Below, piece by piece: positions 50,823 through 60,002 of a DNA stretch of 64,000 nucleotides (the stretch's first letter is position 1; every line of letters begins with the position of its first letter). The position numbers and the translations under genes were made by a program. Origin of the DNA: Tepidicaulis sp002389665 (GTDB lineage: Bacteria; Pseudomonadota; Alphaproteobacteria; Parvibaculales; Parvibaculaceae); NCBI RefSeq assembly GCF_965222285.1, contig NZ_OZ244942.1, positions 1,984,001-2,048,000 on the forward strand, given 5' to 3'. Under the pieces are notes generated by a model. That model saw only the letters and a list, made by a program, of their open reading frames with translations. It was not told where the DNA came from and searched no databases.

Positions 50823-51680
50823 ATGGCAGGTCGGCTGAAAGGCAAAGTCGCCATCGTGACAGGCGGCGCAAGCGGCATGGGTAAAAGCACCGTGGAGCTT
50901 TTTCTCGAAGAAGGCGCGAAGGTCGTTGCCGCCGATGTGACGGACCATCTGGGTGAGGAAATGACCCAAATTCTGGGTCCGGATTTTCTCTATATCCACA
51001 CGGATGTCTCCGTCGAAGCGGATATGAAACATCTCGTCAACGAGACCGTGAAGAAATTCGGGCGGCTCGATTGCATGTTCAATAATGCCGGCTATGTCGG
51101 CGCGCGCGGCGAGCTTTTCCAGATCGATATGGACGAGTTCGACGAAACGGTGGGCGTGCTGCTGAAAGGCGTGTTCCTCGGCTATAAATACGCCGTGCCG
51201 GTGATGAAGGTGCAAGGGGCAGGCTCGATCATCTCCACCGCCTCCGTCGCGGGGCTCCAGGCAGGCTTCGGACCGCAGCCTTATTCGGCCTGCAAGGCAG
51301 CCGTCGCGCATCTCGCCCGCACGGCGGCGCTCGAACTTGGGCCGCACAACATCCGATCAAACGCCATTTGCCCGGGCGGCATCGCCACTTCCATCTTCGG
51401 CTCGGCCATGGGGCTCGGCTCGCAGGTGGCCGATAAGTTCGGTGAATTCATCAAGCCGCGCCTTGCCAAGATCCAGCCCATTCCGAAGGCAGGGCTCGGC
51501 CAGCATATTGCCGAAACGGCGCTCTTTCTTGCTTCCGATGCCTCCGAATTCGTGACCGGCCAGGCCATCGCCGTCGATGGCGGGCTGACCGCCGGTCCCA
51601 TGCACGGGATCGGCACCAGCTTGAACATGGAAGAAGCGGTGACGGAGTTCATGAATTCCGTGCAGGACGGTCAGTCCTGA
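50823..51680 (+). CDS. Short-chain dehydrogenase/reductase
   Basis: A 285-residue SDR with TGGASGMG, NNAG, Ser in STASVAG and Y-x3-K (PYSACKAAVAH). The acidic residue after strand 2 (AADVTDH) indicates NAD+. The C-terminus extends about 25 residues beyond the usual DGGLTAG end. Similar to cyclohexanol/levodione dehydrogenase-like proteins; substrate unknown. ATG preceded by AGGGAG. Confidence 0.9.
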   Translation: MAGRLKGKVAIVTGGASGMGKSTVELFLEEGAKVVAADVTDHLGEEMTQILGPDFLYIHTDVSVEADMKHLVNETVKKFGRLDCMFNNAGYVGARGELFQIDMDEFDETVGVLLKGVFLGYKYAVPVMKVQGAGSIISTASVAGLQAGFGPQPYSACKAAVAHLARTAALELGPHNIRSNAICPGGIATSIFGSAMGLGSQVADKFGEFIKPRLAKIQPIPKAGLGQHIAETALFLASDASEFVTGQAIAVDGGLTAGPMHGIGTSLNMEEAVTEFMNSVQDGQS

Positions 51681-51709
51681 ACGGCTGAGAGAAAAGTTCT
51701 GGGGGCCGC

Positions 51710-52297
51710 CTAGCGGATCCCCAGATCCTCGCCCACCACCCCTTCAAGATCGGGCGCATCGCTCCGGCAAACGAAATGGGCGGAACGGTCATCCGCGACG
51801 TTCCGCGCCACCGCATTGGCATTCGGTGTTTCCAGCGCATCGATAAAGGCCATGTGGCAGCTTTCGCCGTCCTCGAATTTCGAGACGACCAGTACCTGCC
51901 CGTCCGGTAAAGGATCGATGCCTGCCTGATGAGAGCCGCGATCGACGAAATAGCGCACGATGGTGGCGAAAGGCCGCCCCTCTTCATCGAGCCGCCATTC
52001 CAGCTTCTCGCCGAGCCGGTTGAAGGGGGCAAGCGTCTGGCCGTGCGTGCCGGGAAACGCCCCGTCCCGCCCGAAAGCAATATAGAACCGCAAATCCCCC
52101 TCGCGCAGATAGATGTCATACCCGGCAATGCCATCGCAGCGCCAAAGCGCGGAGCCGAATTCCGGCTCTTCCTCCAGCAGCGTGCATTTGTCGAGCGCGA
52201 TGTCGGAATAGACGCTGGCAGGCGCGGCCTGAAGCCCGCCGCTTGAAACAAGACATCCAGCAATGATGGCCGCAATGGCCGAAACCCGTTTTCTCAT
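51710..52297 (-). CDS. Secreted protein of unknown function
   Basis: A 195-residue protein with a signal peptide (MRKRVSAIAAIIAGCLVSSGGLQA|APA). The mature part carries four Cys (DKCTLL, LWRCDG, ESCHM, FVCRSD) and WRLDEEGRPFATIVRYFVDR, suggesting a disulfide-bonded periplasmic domain. No family recognised. Convergent with the SDR gene. Confidence 0.7.
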   Translation of the reverse strand: MRKRVSAIAAIIAGCLVSSGGLQAAPASVYSDIALDKCTLLEEEPEFGSALWRCDGIAGYDIYLREGDLRFYIAFGRDGAFPGTHGQTLAPFNRLGEKLEWRLDEEGRPFATIVRYFVDRGSHQAGIDPLPDGQVLVVSKFEDGESCHMAFIDALETPNANAVARNVADDRSAHFVCRSDAPDLEGVVGEDLGIR

Positions 52298-52435
52298 ACC
52301 CCGCCCCTCTTTGCCCGCAGTTTAGCGCAGATGGCGGCAACATCCAGAGAGGTTTGCAGCCGCGCCGGGGCTAGGGCCGCGCCGCTTTTACCGTTAGACT
52401 GCCGCCAACCACAGTCAAAATCCGGGGAGAAATCC

Positions 52436-53224
52436 ATGTCGCTCGAAAATACCGTTTCCATTGTCACGGGCTCCGCAACGGGGCTCGGCGCCGCCGTTGC
52501 CATCGGCCTTGCCGAACGCGGCTCCAAGCTCGTCATCAATTACACCAAGAGCGAAAAGGAAGCGAAGGAAACGGTGGAGGCCTGTAAGGCCAAGGGCGCG
52601 GAAGCCATTCTCGCCCAGGGCGATGTGGGCAAAGACGAAGATTGCCAGCGCATTGCCAAAGCCGCGCTCGACAAGTGGGGCCGCATTGATGTCCTCGTCA
52701 ACAATGCGGGCACGACGCAATTCGCCGACCATGCAAAGCTCGATGCGCTGGATGCCGATGATTTTCTCAGCATCTACCGCATCAATGTGGTGGGGCCCTA
52801 TCAGATGATCCGCGCCTGCGCACCGGCGATGAAGAAACAGGGCATGGGCCGCGTGGTGAACATTTCTTCTATCGCGGGCGTCACCGGCATCGGGTCTTCG
52901 GTCGCCTATGCCGCTTCCAAAGGGGCGCTCAACACCATGACGCTCTCGCTTGCCCGTTCGCTTGCCCCGGAAATCCGGGTGAATGCGGTCTGTCCCGGTT
53001 TCATCGGCACGCGCTGGTTCTCGGACCGCTTCGGGGAAAATCAGTTCAACAGCATCGTCAAACAGCAGGAAGAAACGACGCCCCTGCAGCGCGCGGGCAT
53101 GGCCGAAGACATCGCCAAAGCCGTGATCTTCTTTGCCGATGAAGGGGGCGAGCACATTACCGGTGAAACGCTGATCACCGATGCCGGGCTGCATCTGGGC
53201 TTTGCGCCGCTCGCCGCCCGTTAA
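52436..53224 (+). CDS. Short-chain dehydrogenase/reductase (FabG-like)
   Basis: A 262-residue SDR with TGSATGLG, NNAG, Ser in SSIAG and Y-x3-K (AYAASKGALN). Asn-Tyr after strand 2 (VINYTKSE) implies NADP(H). Arrangement is like 3-oxoacyl-ACP/CoA reductases, but no partner acyl genes are adjacent. GGGGAG before ATG. Its stop overlaps the end of the convergent hydrolase by 4 nt. Confidence 0.9.
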   Translation: MSLENTVSIVTGSATGLGAAVAIGLAERGSKLVINYTKSEKEAKETVEACKAKGAEAILAQGDVGKDEDCQRIAKAALDKWGRIDVLVNNAGTTQFADHAKLDALDADDFLSIYRINVVGPYQMIRACAPAMKKQGMGRVVNISSIAGVTGIGSSVAYAASKGALNTMTLSLARSLAPEIRVNAVCPGFIGTRWFSDRFGENQFNSIVKQQEETTPLQRAGMAEDIAKAVIFFADEGGEHITGETLITDAGLHLGFAPLAAR

Positions 53225-53979
53225 GAACGGGTAACGTTCTTCAGAAAAGCCAGCACCGCGCGCTTCGTTTCCGCATCGCCCACACTGCGCATGTGATCGC
53301 GCCGGGGCACGACATGCGCCTGCCCGCCCGCAATGGCATCCGCCAGCGGGCCGGGCGGTCCGGCGAGATCGTCCCGTTCCCCGGCAATAACGAGAACGGG
53401 CGCGGCGATGCGGGAAAGTTCCTGGCGCGTGAAAGGCTCCCGCGCCCGCGCAAAACACGCGGCCAGCGCCTTACGGTCCTGTTTGTTGTGATCGGCAAAA
53501 ATCCGGAAGGCGCGCGCCGCCGGGTCCATGATGCTGGCCGGATCATTCGCTTCCATCGCCGCGATGACGGGCTCGACATGGGAAGGCGGCTCGAAGAGCC
53601 GCGCGCCCACCCCGCCTGCGATGAGCGAGCCGAAAAGCTGCGGGGCATCCGAGGCGAGGCGCAGGCCGATCATCGCGCCCAGCGAATAACCCATGACATG
53701 GGGCCGTTTGAGGCCCAGATGCTCAATCAGCCCGGCAAGGTCGCGGGCAAGGAGCGCGGGGCTGTAATCCGCCGGATCGTAAAGCTTACCGCTCCTCCCA
53801 TGGCCGCGCAGATCGAAAAGAATGGTGCGGTAACCGGCTTCCTGAAGCGCGCTCGTCCAGCCGGGCTCCACCCAATTGGCAAGATGCGTCGAGGCAAACC
53901 CGTGCACGAGGATGATGGCCGGGCCTTCCCCCTCGTCCCGATAGGCGATCCGCACGCCCTCCGACTGAAAATACTCCAT
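53221..53979 (-). CDS. Alpha/beta hydrolase
   Basis: A 252-residue hydrolase: oxyanion region VHGFASTHLANW, FDLRGHGRSG, nucleophile elbow GYSLGA, Asp in GERDDLAGP and His in VPRRDHMRSVG. Probably an esterase or lactonase. AAGGAGG lies just before the ATG (a GTG precedes it by 3 nt). Confidence 0.87.
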   Translation of the reverse strand: MEYFQSEGVRIAYRDEGEGPAIILVHGFASTHLANWVEPGWTSALQEAGYRTILFDLRGHGRSGKLYDPADYSPALLARDLAGLIEHLGLKRPHVMGYSLGAMIGLRLASDAPQLFGSLIAGGVGARLFEPPSHVEPVIAAMEANDPASIMDPAARAFRIFADHNKQDRKALAACFARAREPFTRQELSRIAAPVLVIAGERDDLAGPPGPLADAIAGGQAHVVPRRDHMRSVGDAETKRAVLAFLKNVTRS

Positions 53980-54061
53980 CACGCCTCCTTGAAACCGCCT
54001 GCTTTGCTGCCGCTGGCAAGAGCTGCCGCCTCCCGCTAGGATAAAGAAAAGGGAGGCTTAT

Positions 54062-55318
54062 ATGGCTGATACGAAAGCGCTGAAAAAGCAAGTCTGCGAC
54101 ATGATCGACGCCATGTCGGGGGAGCTGATCGATATCAGCCATGCTATTCACGCCCGCCCGGAGCTTGCCTTTCACGAGCATCACGCGGCCAAGACCCTGA
54201 CCGGCGCGCTGGAGAAAAACGGCCTGCCCGTGACCCGGGAAGCCTTCGGCCTTGAAACCGCCTATGCCTCCGCCTTCGGTGCCGGCGGGGCGGAAGTTGC
54301 TATCCTTTCCGAATATGACGCCCTGCCCGGTATCGGCCATGCCTGCGGCCATAACATCATCGCCACGACCGGCCTTGGCGCGGCGCTCGCCCTTTCGAAA
54401 CTGAACGGCGCCCTGCCCGGCCGCGTGCGCTATCTCGGCACCCCGGCGGAGGAAAAAGGCGGCGGCAAGGAACTGATGGCCCAGTTCGGCGCCTTTGACG
54501 GGCTCGATGCCGCCATGATGGTGCACCCGGCGGGCATCAACCTTGCCACCATGCCCTGCATCTGCATTTCGGAAGTGGAAGTCACCTATCACGGCAAGAG
54601 CGCCCATGCCTCCGCCATGCCTCATGCCGGAATCAACGCGCTCGATGCGCTGATCACCGCCTATCAGGCGATCGCGCAATTGCGCCAGCACATCCGCCCG
54701 ACCGAGCGCATTCACGGCATCATCACCAAAGGGGGTGATGCGCCCAATATCGTGCCGGAAGTAGCCCAGGCGGTTTTCTATGTGCGCGCGGCGAATGCCG
54801 AAGACCTTGCCGCGCTCAAAAAGCGCGTCACCGGCTGCTTTGAAGCGGGCGGCATGGCGACGGGCGCTGGGGTCCAGATCCGCTGGGCAAAGGCGGACTA
54901 TCTCGACATGAAAACGAGCTGGCCCCTCGCCAAGGCTTATGAGGAGAACAGCCGTATGCTGGGACGGGATTTCTTTCCGCTGGAAAAACTCCCCACCGGC
55001 TCAGCCGGCAGCACGGATATGGGGAATGTCAGCCACCGCGTGCCCTCCATCCATCCCATGATCGCCTCGGCGCCGGCCCATGTCGTCATCCATAATCCGG
55101 AATTCGCCCGCTGGGCGGGCTCCGACCTCGGCGACAAAGCCTGCATCGACGGCGCCAAAGCGCTTGCCATGACCGCCATCGATTTTTTGAGTGATCAGGC
55201 CATGCAGGCAGAAGCGAAAGAGGGTTTTGCCAAGAGCGCGGAATTTTCCGCCCGTTCCGTCGCCGCCGCGTTCAACCCGGACGGCGTGCAGGAAATCGGC
55301 GGCTGCGGCTGCTGTTAA
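54062..55318 (+). CDS. M20 family amidohydrolase with Cys-rich tail
   Basis: A 418-residue M20D-type peptidase/amidohydrolase. Metal-site motifs are ALPGIGHACGHNII (C/H pair), TPAEEKGGGK (catalytic Glu), MVHPAG, and the lid dimerisation domain (YHGKSAHASAMPHAGINALDAL); the last His is in the VHNPEFA-like region (VVIHNPEFARWAG). It hydrolyses N-acyl amino acids or aminobenzoyl-glutamate-like amides. The chain ends in GGCGCC, an unusual Cys-rich tail. GGGAGG ribosome site. Confidence 0.88.
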   Translation: MADTKALKKQVCDMIDAMSGELIDISHAIHARPELAFHEHHAAKTLTGALEKNGLPVTREAFGLETAYASAFGAGGAEVAILSEYDALPGIGHACGHNIIATTGLGAALALSKLNGALPGRVRYLGTPAEEKGGGKELMAQFGAFDGLDAAMMVHPAGINLATMPCICISEVEVTYHGKSAHASAMPHAGINALDALITAYQAIAQLRQHIRPTERIHGIITKGGDAPNIVPEVAQAVFYVRAANAEDLAALKKRVTGCFEAGGMATGAGVQIRWAKADYLDMKTSWPLAKAYEENSRMLGRDFFPLEKLPTGSAGSTDMGNVSHRVPSIHPMIASAPAHVVIHNPEFARWAGSDLGDKACIDGAKALAMTAIDFLSDQAMQAEAKEGFAKSAEFSARSVAAAFNPDGVQEIGGCGCC

Positions 55319-55351
55319 GCCGCTGCCGCCGAATTTCGATCACAGACCCGA

Positions 55352-56719
55352 TCACGGAATAGGCCGCTGGGCGCTTTCCACTTCTTCCAGATAGCGCTCT
55401 TCCAGAATCTTGCGCATTTCCTTCTGCTTCTTCTCGTCGATGGGAAAGCCCCACATCAAGAAGGCGACGCTGGCATTGGCCAGCATCGGAATGCCGACGA
55501 AAATATAGGAAAGACGGTCCACGACCTCCGGCGGGTTATCTCCTTGCGGGTCGAAGCCGACCAGCGCCAGAAGCCAGAAAACCACACCGACGGCAATCGC
55601 CGCGCCGGTCTTCTGCGTCAGCGTGAGGAGCGAATAGAAAAGCCCCGTGCGCCGCTCCCCCGTTTCGATTTCATCGAGATCGCCGATATCGGCCATGATC
55701 GAGCGGTAAAGCAGGTTCATCGCCCCGGCATTCACCCCGAGGAAAAAGAGCATGCCGCCCGCAATCCAGATATTGCCGTCGGGAATGAGGAAGACGAGCG
55801 GCACCAGGCAGGCATTGAACGTGCCTGACGCCACCGCCGCGCGGTGTTTGCCGAGCGCGCGGGCAAGACGCACGACAACCGGTACGAAAAGCACGCCCGC
55901 CGTGAAATAGAGCAGCAGAAGAAGCGGGATATATTCTTTCAGCCGCCAGTCATATTCCACGATATAGACGAAGAGCGAGCCGAGCGAGGCGCCGGAAACA
56001 CCGGAAGCGAAATCCGCCGCCGTCACGCGCCGCAGCGGCGCATTGCGCAGGAGCGGCTCCAGCATCTGCTTGACGGAGAGAACGCCGGGCAGCTTGATGT
56101 TGCGTTCCGGCGTAATGGTGACGGCAAAGAAGACCGCGATGGGCAGCATCACGATGACGAACCAGCCGATGGAATTCACCCGGTCCGCATCCACCGTGTC
56201 GGGCGTGCTCAGATAAATCTGCACCAGCGCCACGAGCACCAGCACGATCGGCACACCGGCAATCTGCGCCCCTTCACGGAAACCTTGAATGCGCGAGCGT
56301 TCATTATAGTCGCGGTCGAGCTCCGCCCCCCAGGACATGTGGGAAATGGTGAGCATCGTCCAGCCGATATAAAGAAAGATCATCCAGCCCGCGAGATAAT
56401 AGGGCGTGACGGGTTTTGAAGGCAGGAAGACCATATAGGCGGAAAGCATGAGGATCGGCACGGAAAGCGCGATCCAGTGCCGCCGCCGCCCCCAGCGCGA
56501 GGGGTACTTGTCCGACAGGAAGCCCATGACCGGGTCCGTCACCACATCCCAAAGGCGGCAGATCAGAAAGATCGTGCCGACCGTGGCAAGGCCGAGCCCC
56601 ATTTCACCCGCATAGAACTGCGGCAAAAACACCGAAATCGGCACACCGAGCGCTGCAATGGGAACGGCGGGACCTGCATAGAGAAGCAAACGCCAGTTGG
56701 ACAGACGGCCTTCATTCAT
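55352..56719 (-). CDS. GPH/MelB-type MFS transporter (copy 1)
   Basis: A 455-residue, 12-helix transporter with GPH features: LWDVVTDPVMGFLSDKYPSRWGRRRHWI at helix 2-3 (conserved Asp and RWGRRR), MSWGAELDRDYNERSRI in the middle loop, and SIMADIGDLDEIETGERRTGLFYSLLTL in the second half. Na+ or H+ symport of a sugar-like or steroid-like solute is typical. About 50 nt downstream of and highly similar to the neighbouring transporter. Confidence 0.88.
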   Translation of the reverse strand: MNEGRLSNWRLLLYAGPAVPIAALGVPISVFLPQFYAGEMGLGLATVGTIFLICRLWDVVTDPVMGFLSDKYPSRWGRRRHWIALSVPILMLSAYMVFLPSKPVTPYYLAGWMIFLYIGWTMLTISHMSWGAELDRDYNERSRIQGFREGAQIAGVPIVLVLVALVQIYLSTPDTVDADRVNSIGWFVIVMLPIAVFFAVTITPERNIKLPGVLSVKQMLEPLLRNAPLRRVTAADFASGVSGASLGSLFVYIVEYDWRLKEYIPLLLLLYFTAGVLFVPVVVRLARALGKHRAAVASGTFNACLVPLVFLIPDGNIWIAGGMLFFLGVNAGAMNLLYRSIMADIGDLDEIETGERRTGLFYSLLTLTQKTGAAIAVGVVFWLLALVGFDPQGDNPPEVVDRLSYIFVGIPMLANASVAFLMWGFPIDEKKQKEMRKILEERYLEEVESAQRPIP

Positions 56720-56750
56720 CCGCAAAACTCATTTTCTTGTTGGTTGGGGG

Positions 56751-58175
56751 TTAATCCGCTGGCGCACCTGTCGGCCGCGGATCGACGGTAGCGGCAGTAC
56801 GCGATCCGATGGCCGCTTCCGCGACATCGAGCGCCCGCGCTTCCAGGATACGGCGGTTTTCCAATTGCTTCGTTTCGTCGATGGGAAAACGCCAGATGAG
56901 ATAGGCACAGGCCAGCGCGATGATAAAGGCCGGCCACACATAAACGGCCTTGAGGCCCGCAATGACTTCCGGTGAATTGTCCCCGCCCGCCTGAAAGCCG
57001 ATCAGGTCGAGCGCGGCATAGGCGATGCCGATCGCCACCGCATGGCCGACCTTGTTCGTCATGGTGAGGAGCGAATAGAAAAGCCCCGTGCGCTGCTGCC
57101 CGCTCTGCACCGCATCGTGATCTGCCACATCGGCCATGATCGAGCGGAAGAGGAAAGGCCCCGCGCCCATATTGACGCCGAGCGCCACCCAGCAGGCCAT
57201 GGCCATAGGCACATTGCCTTCGGGAATAAGCAGAATGAGCGGCAGTGTCGCACCGCTGAAAAGCGCGGAGAAGGCAACGGACTTGTGCTTACCGAATTTG
57301 CGCGACAGGACCATGATCAGCGGGATAAAGGTCACGCCGGAAATGAAATAGACGAGCAGCATCGCATCCGATGCGCTGCCGAGCTTTAAGGCATCGCTTG
57401 CCAGGAAGATAAAAAGCGAGGCGACGATGCCGCCGGAAATACCGGAAATGAGATCCACCGCCAGAATGATCTGCAGCGGCTTGGAGGTGGCCAACAGTTT
57501 GACGGCCTGCTTCCAGGGCACATGCTGGGGCGGCGGGGTCTTGCGCTCTTTCACGCCGAACACGGCCACGGCAACCGTGAGAGGGAGCATGATGATAATA
57601 AAAAGCCCCATCAGCGTAACCGCATGGGGCTCGGACTCTTCGGGGAAAATCAGATGCGCAAAGACCGGCAGGGTGAGCACGAAGACCATGCCCAGAATAA
57701 GCGCGATCTCGCGCGCACCGTGCACGCGGCTGCGCTCATAATAAGCCGGCGTCAGCTCCGCCCCCCAGGACAGGTGCGAGATCGTCAGCAATGTCCACCC
57801 CACATAAAGAATGAACATCCAGAACATGAGATAGACGCCGTTCACCTCCCCGCTCGGCAAGAAAATCATATAGGCGGAGAGCATGAGGATCGGTACGGAG
57901 AGCACGATCCAGTGACGCCGCCGCCCCCAGCGCGTTTCGAACTTGTCGGAAAGAATGCCGAGCACGGGGTCCGTAAAGACATCCCAGAACCGGGCGATCA
58001 TGAAGAGGAAGCCGACCAGCGCCAGCCCCAGGCCCATTTCCTTTGCATAGAAAGGCGGCAGGTGCACCACGAGCGGCAGCCCGAGAGCGGAAATGGGAAT
58101 TGCCGGCAGAGAATAGGAAAACAGCGTAAAGTTTTTCAGCGCGTCAGAACGCTCGCGGCTGGCAGCCTCGGCCAT
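56751..58175 (-). CDS. GPH/MelB-type MFS transporter (copy 2)
   Basis: A 474-residue 12-helix paralogue of the downstream gene: FWDVFTDPVLGILSDKFETRWGRRRHWIVLSVPILMLSAYMIFLPSG, LSWGAELTPAYYERSRVHG, SIMADVADHDAVQSGQQRTGLFYSLLTMTNK. N- and C-termini are more variable. GGGAGGAGAGG before the ATG is a very strong ribosome site. First gene of the two-transporter operon. Confidence 0.88.
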   Translation of the reverse strand: MAEAASRERSDALKNFTLFSYSLPAIPISALGLPLVVHLPPFYAKEMGLGLALVGFLFMIARFWDVFTDPVLGILSDKFETRWGRRRHWIVLSVPILMLSAYMIFLPSGEVNGVYLMFWMFILYVGWTLLTISHLSWGAELTPAYYERSRVHGAREIALILGMVFVLTLPVFAHLIFPEESEPHAVTLMGLFIIIMLPLTVAVAVFGVKERKTPPPQHVPWKQAVKLLATSKPLQIILAVDLISGISGGIVASLFIFLASDALKLGSASDAMLLVYFISGVTFIPLIMVLSRKFGKHKSVAFSALFSGATLPLILLIPEGNVPMAMACWVALGVNMGAGPFLFRSIMADVADHDAVQSGQQRTGLFYSLLTMTNKVGHAVAIGIAYAALDLIGFQAGGDNSPEVIAGLKAVYVWPAFIIALACAYLIWRFPIDETKQLENRRILEARALDVAEAAIGSRTAATVDPRPTGAPAD

Positions 58176-58487
58176 GCCTCTCCTCCCTATGGTCCTCCAC
58201 CCGGCAGCGCCTTTCTTGCGAGGCGTATTACCGGGATGAAGTATGACAGAATGTCACGGCTCCCATCAACGTTTTTAGGGTAACGAACCGTAACAGAGGC
58301 AGAGCCGCCCCGGACAGCGCTCGGCAGCCCCTGCAGAGGGACCAGTTTAGGACTAGGCAGCCGCGCCTCGGGCCGGTAGGTTACGCCCGTTTCAAGCCTC
58401 GCAGGAAACGCGTTGCAAGGCTCCGCACTGAAGCCGCAGCGCGGCACGGGGCCTTGCGGCAGAACTTACGCAAAGACGGGATCGAAC
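58176..58487. other. Divergent promoter region
   Basis: 312 bases between the transporter operon and the zinc-finger gene. It contains a small inverted repeat TGACA-N3-TGTCA at 58244-58256, a possible operator about 70 nt before the transporter start; no gene seen. Confidence 0.5.
58244..58256. promoter_or_regulatory. Small inverted repeat TGACA-GAA-TGTCA
   Basis: 13-bp site in the transporter operon promoter region. It shares TGACA/TGTCA half-sites with the TetR-linked operator at 63422-63446, so it may belong to the same or a related regulator; spacing differs. Confidence 0.4.
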
Positions 58488-58712
58488 ATGGCCAGCGACC
58501 ACTCCGTACCGAAATTCGCCAATGATGAAGGTGTTGCCGAAATTCGCATCGGCGCGCGGGAATTCGAATGCATGGGCGCCTCGGCCCCCTTCGATCATCC
58601 CCATGTCTATCTGGATATGGGCTCGGACGACCATATCGTCTGCCCTTATTGCTCGACGCTGTACCGTTTCGACGCCAGCCTGAAGCAGGACGAGCAGAAA
58701 AACGCCGCCTGA
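58488..58712 (+). CDS. Zinc-finger (zf-CHCC, NDUFS6-like) protein
   Basis: A 74-residue protein with the CHCC zinc site: Cys in FECMGA, His in HPHVYLDMG, and CPYCS. The family includes the mitochondrial complex I subunit NDUFS6; bacterial versions are short, soluble and near-universal in alphaproteobacteria. ATG 58488 gives the usual length. Confidence 0.85.
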   Translation: MASDHSVPKFANDEGVAEIRIGAREFECMGASAPFDHPHVYLDMGSDDHIVCPYCSTLYRFDASLKQDEQKNAA

Positions 58713-58732
58713 TAGAGCGGCATTAAAGCCCG

Positions 58733-59671
58733 TTATTTCGGTGAAGGCTGGACGCGGACCTGCTTGCCGAGCGAGTCGATGATGTCCTTCTGACTGCCGA
58801 CTTCTTCGCGCAGGTGCGCAAGCTCCGCCTGCTGGGCATGAACTTGGCCCGTGGAGCGCTCCAGCGCCTGTTCAAGGCGCTGTTTCTCGGCAAGGTCCTC
58901 CATCATCAGATAGATCGCCTGCTGGCCGTCATAATCGATATTCACTGCATAGACATGCACCCGGAAACTGCGGCCAGCCGCATCGCACATGGAAATCTCA
59001 GTGCCCGTTTCCGCATCCCCGCCATCGGCGACAAGCGCCATCAGCCGCTCGTAATCGGCAGGCTGCGGCACGAAGACGGAAAACCGCCGCTTGGAAAGCT
59101 CCGTCGGTGTCAGCCCGAAAAGCCCGCCCGCCCGCCTATTGGCAAAGAGCACGCGGCGCGCAGCCGGCTCGACCACCAGCACGGGATAAGGCGCCACATG
59201 AAAAAGCGCATCATGACGCATGGCGAGCCGCCGGGCAGCCCGCAGTGTCATTTCATGGTCGCGCTTTTCCATCGAGAGCGCTTCTTCCGTTGCAGCAAGA
59301 CCGCTTGAGGCTTCCTTGTAATCGCGCTCCAGCGCGGCCAGACGCGTCTTCGTCAGACGCTGCCCGGCGAACAGCCACATGGCAGCAATAAAGCACAAAA
59401 GCCCCATCAGGCTGGCACCCACGGCAATGGTGGCCGCCAGGCCGAAACCTGCTTCCATCTGCGTTTCCGCATCCGCCATCCAGAGCCAGATACCCGCGCC
59501 TCCCGCAACAAGGAGGCCCCACAGGACCACCCCGCCGGCCATCAGGCCGGGAAAATACGTGTCGCCGTCCTCGTGAGCGGGATCCTGTGTCCGGCTCATC
59601 TGGGACGGCTTGGAGGGCTTCTCTGGAACATCCAGATAGTCCGGGGTGTTGTAAGATGCCGGTGTCCGCAT
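58733..59671 (-). CDS. Membrane PAS-domain protein
   Basis: A 312-residue protein: charged N-terminus, two membrane helices (about 45-67 and 76-98; GGVVLWGLLVAGGAGIWLWM and IAVGASLMGLLCFIAAMWLFAG), a coiled-coil linker, a PAS domain (about 140-245; LFHVAPYPVLVVEPAARRVLFANRRAGGLFGL) and a C-terminal coiled coil. No kinase or cyclase domain. It is a membrane signal input protein without output. Start 59671 is chosen because upstream in-frame residues lie in the promoter region. Confidence 0.8.
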   Translation of the reverse strand: MRTPASYNTPDYLDVPEKPSKPSQMSRTQDPAHEDGDTYFPGLMAGGVVLWGLLVAGGAGIWLWMADAETQMEAGFGLAATIAVGASLMGLLCFIAAMWLFAGQRLTKTRLAALERDYKEASSGLAATEEALSMEKRDHEMTLRAARRLAMRHDALFHVAPYPVLVVEPAARRVLFANRRAGGLFGLTPTELSKRRFSVFVPQPADYERLMALVADGGDAETGTEISMCDAAGRSFRVHVYAVNIDYDGQQAIYLMMEDLAEKQRLEQALERSTGQVHAQQAELAHLREEVGSQKDIIDSLGKQVRVQPSPK

Positions 59672-60002
59672 CACCCTGACCAATCCATGAATTCGCCTTT
59701 TCAGGCATAGAGGCAGCGCCTTAAGAAACCACGCCTTATCCTCATCAATTTCCGTTAAAATTGAAACAATTGTTTCAACATGCCGGGCGCCAGCCTTCAG
59801 TGAACGCCGCAACACAGGCAAAGGTCCCTGAAATATGCAATCCGCAAATGTGCCGGAAAGCCTGAGAAACCAAAGCAGATAGCTTGATCCGTTCAGGGAG
59901 TAAGTCAGACAAACATGGCAAAATGAGGGTGTATGGGAGATGAACACGGCAGGTCTTGCCGCCTGGCTGCGTCGTTCTACCGCAGCATTTTAATGGCAAG
60001 GA
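59672..60002. other. Promoter region with an 18-bp perfect palindrome
   Basis: 331 bases upstream of the membrane PAS gene, downstream of the DUF488 gene. The notable element is the palindrome at 59761-59778; no gene supported. Confidence 0.5.
59761..59778. promoter_or_regulatory. 18-bp perfect palindrome TTGAAACAATTGTTTCAA
   Basis: A perfect A/T-rich palindrome about 90 nt upstream of the membrane PAS gene start. Its size and symmetry are those of a dimeric repressor operator; TTGAAACAATTG-type sites are typical of TetR/LuxR-class regulators. The cognate regulator is not obvious here. Confidence 0.6.
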
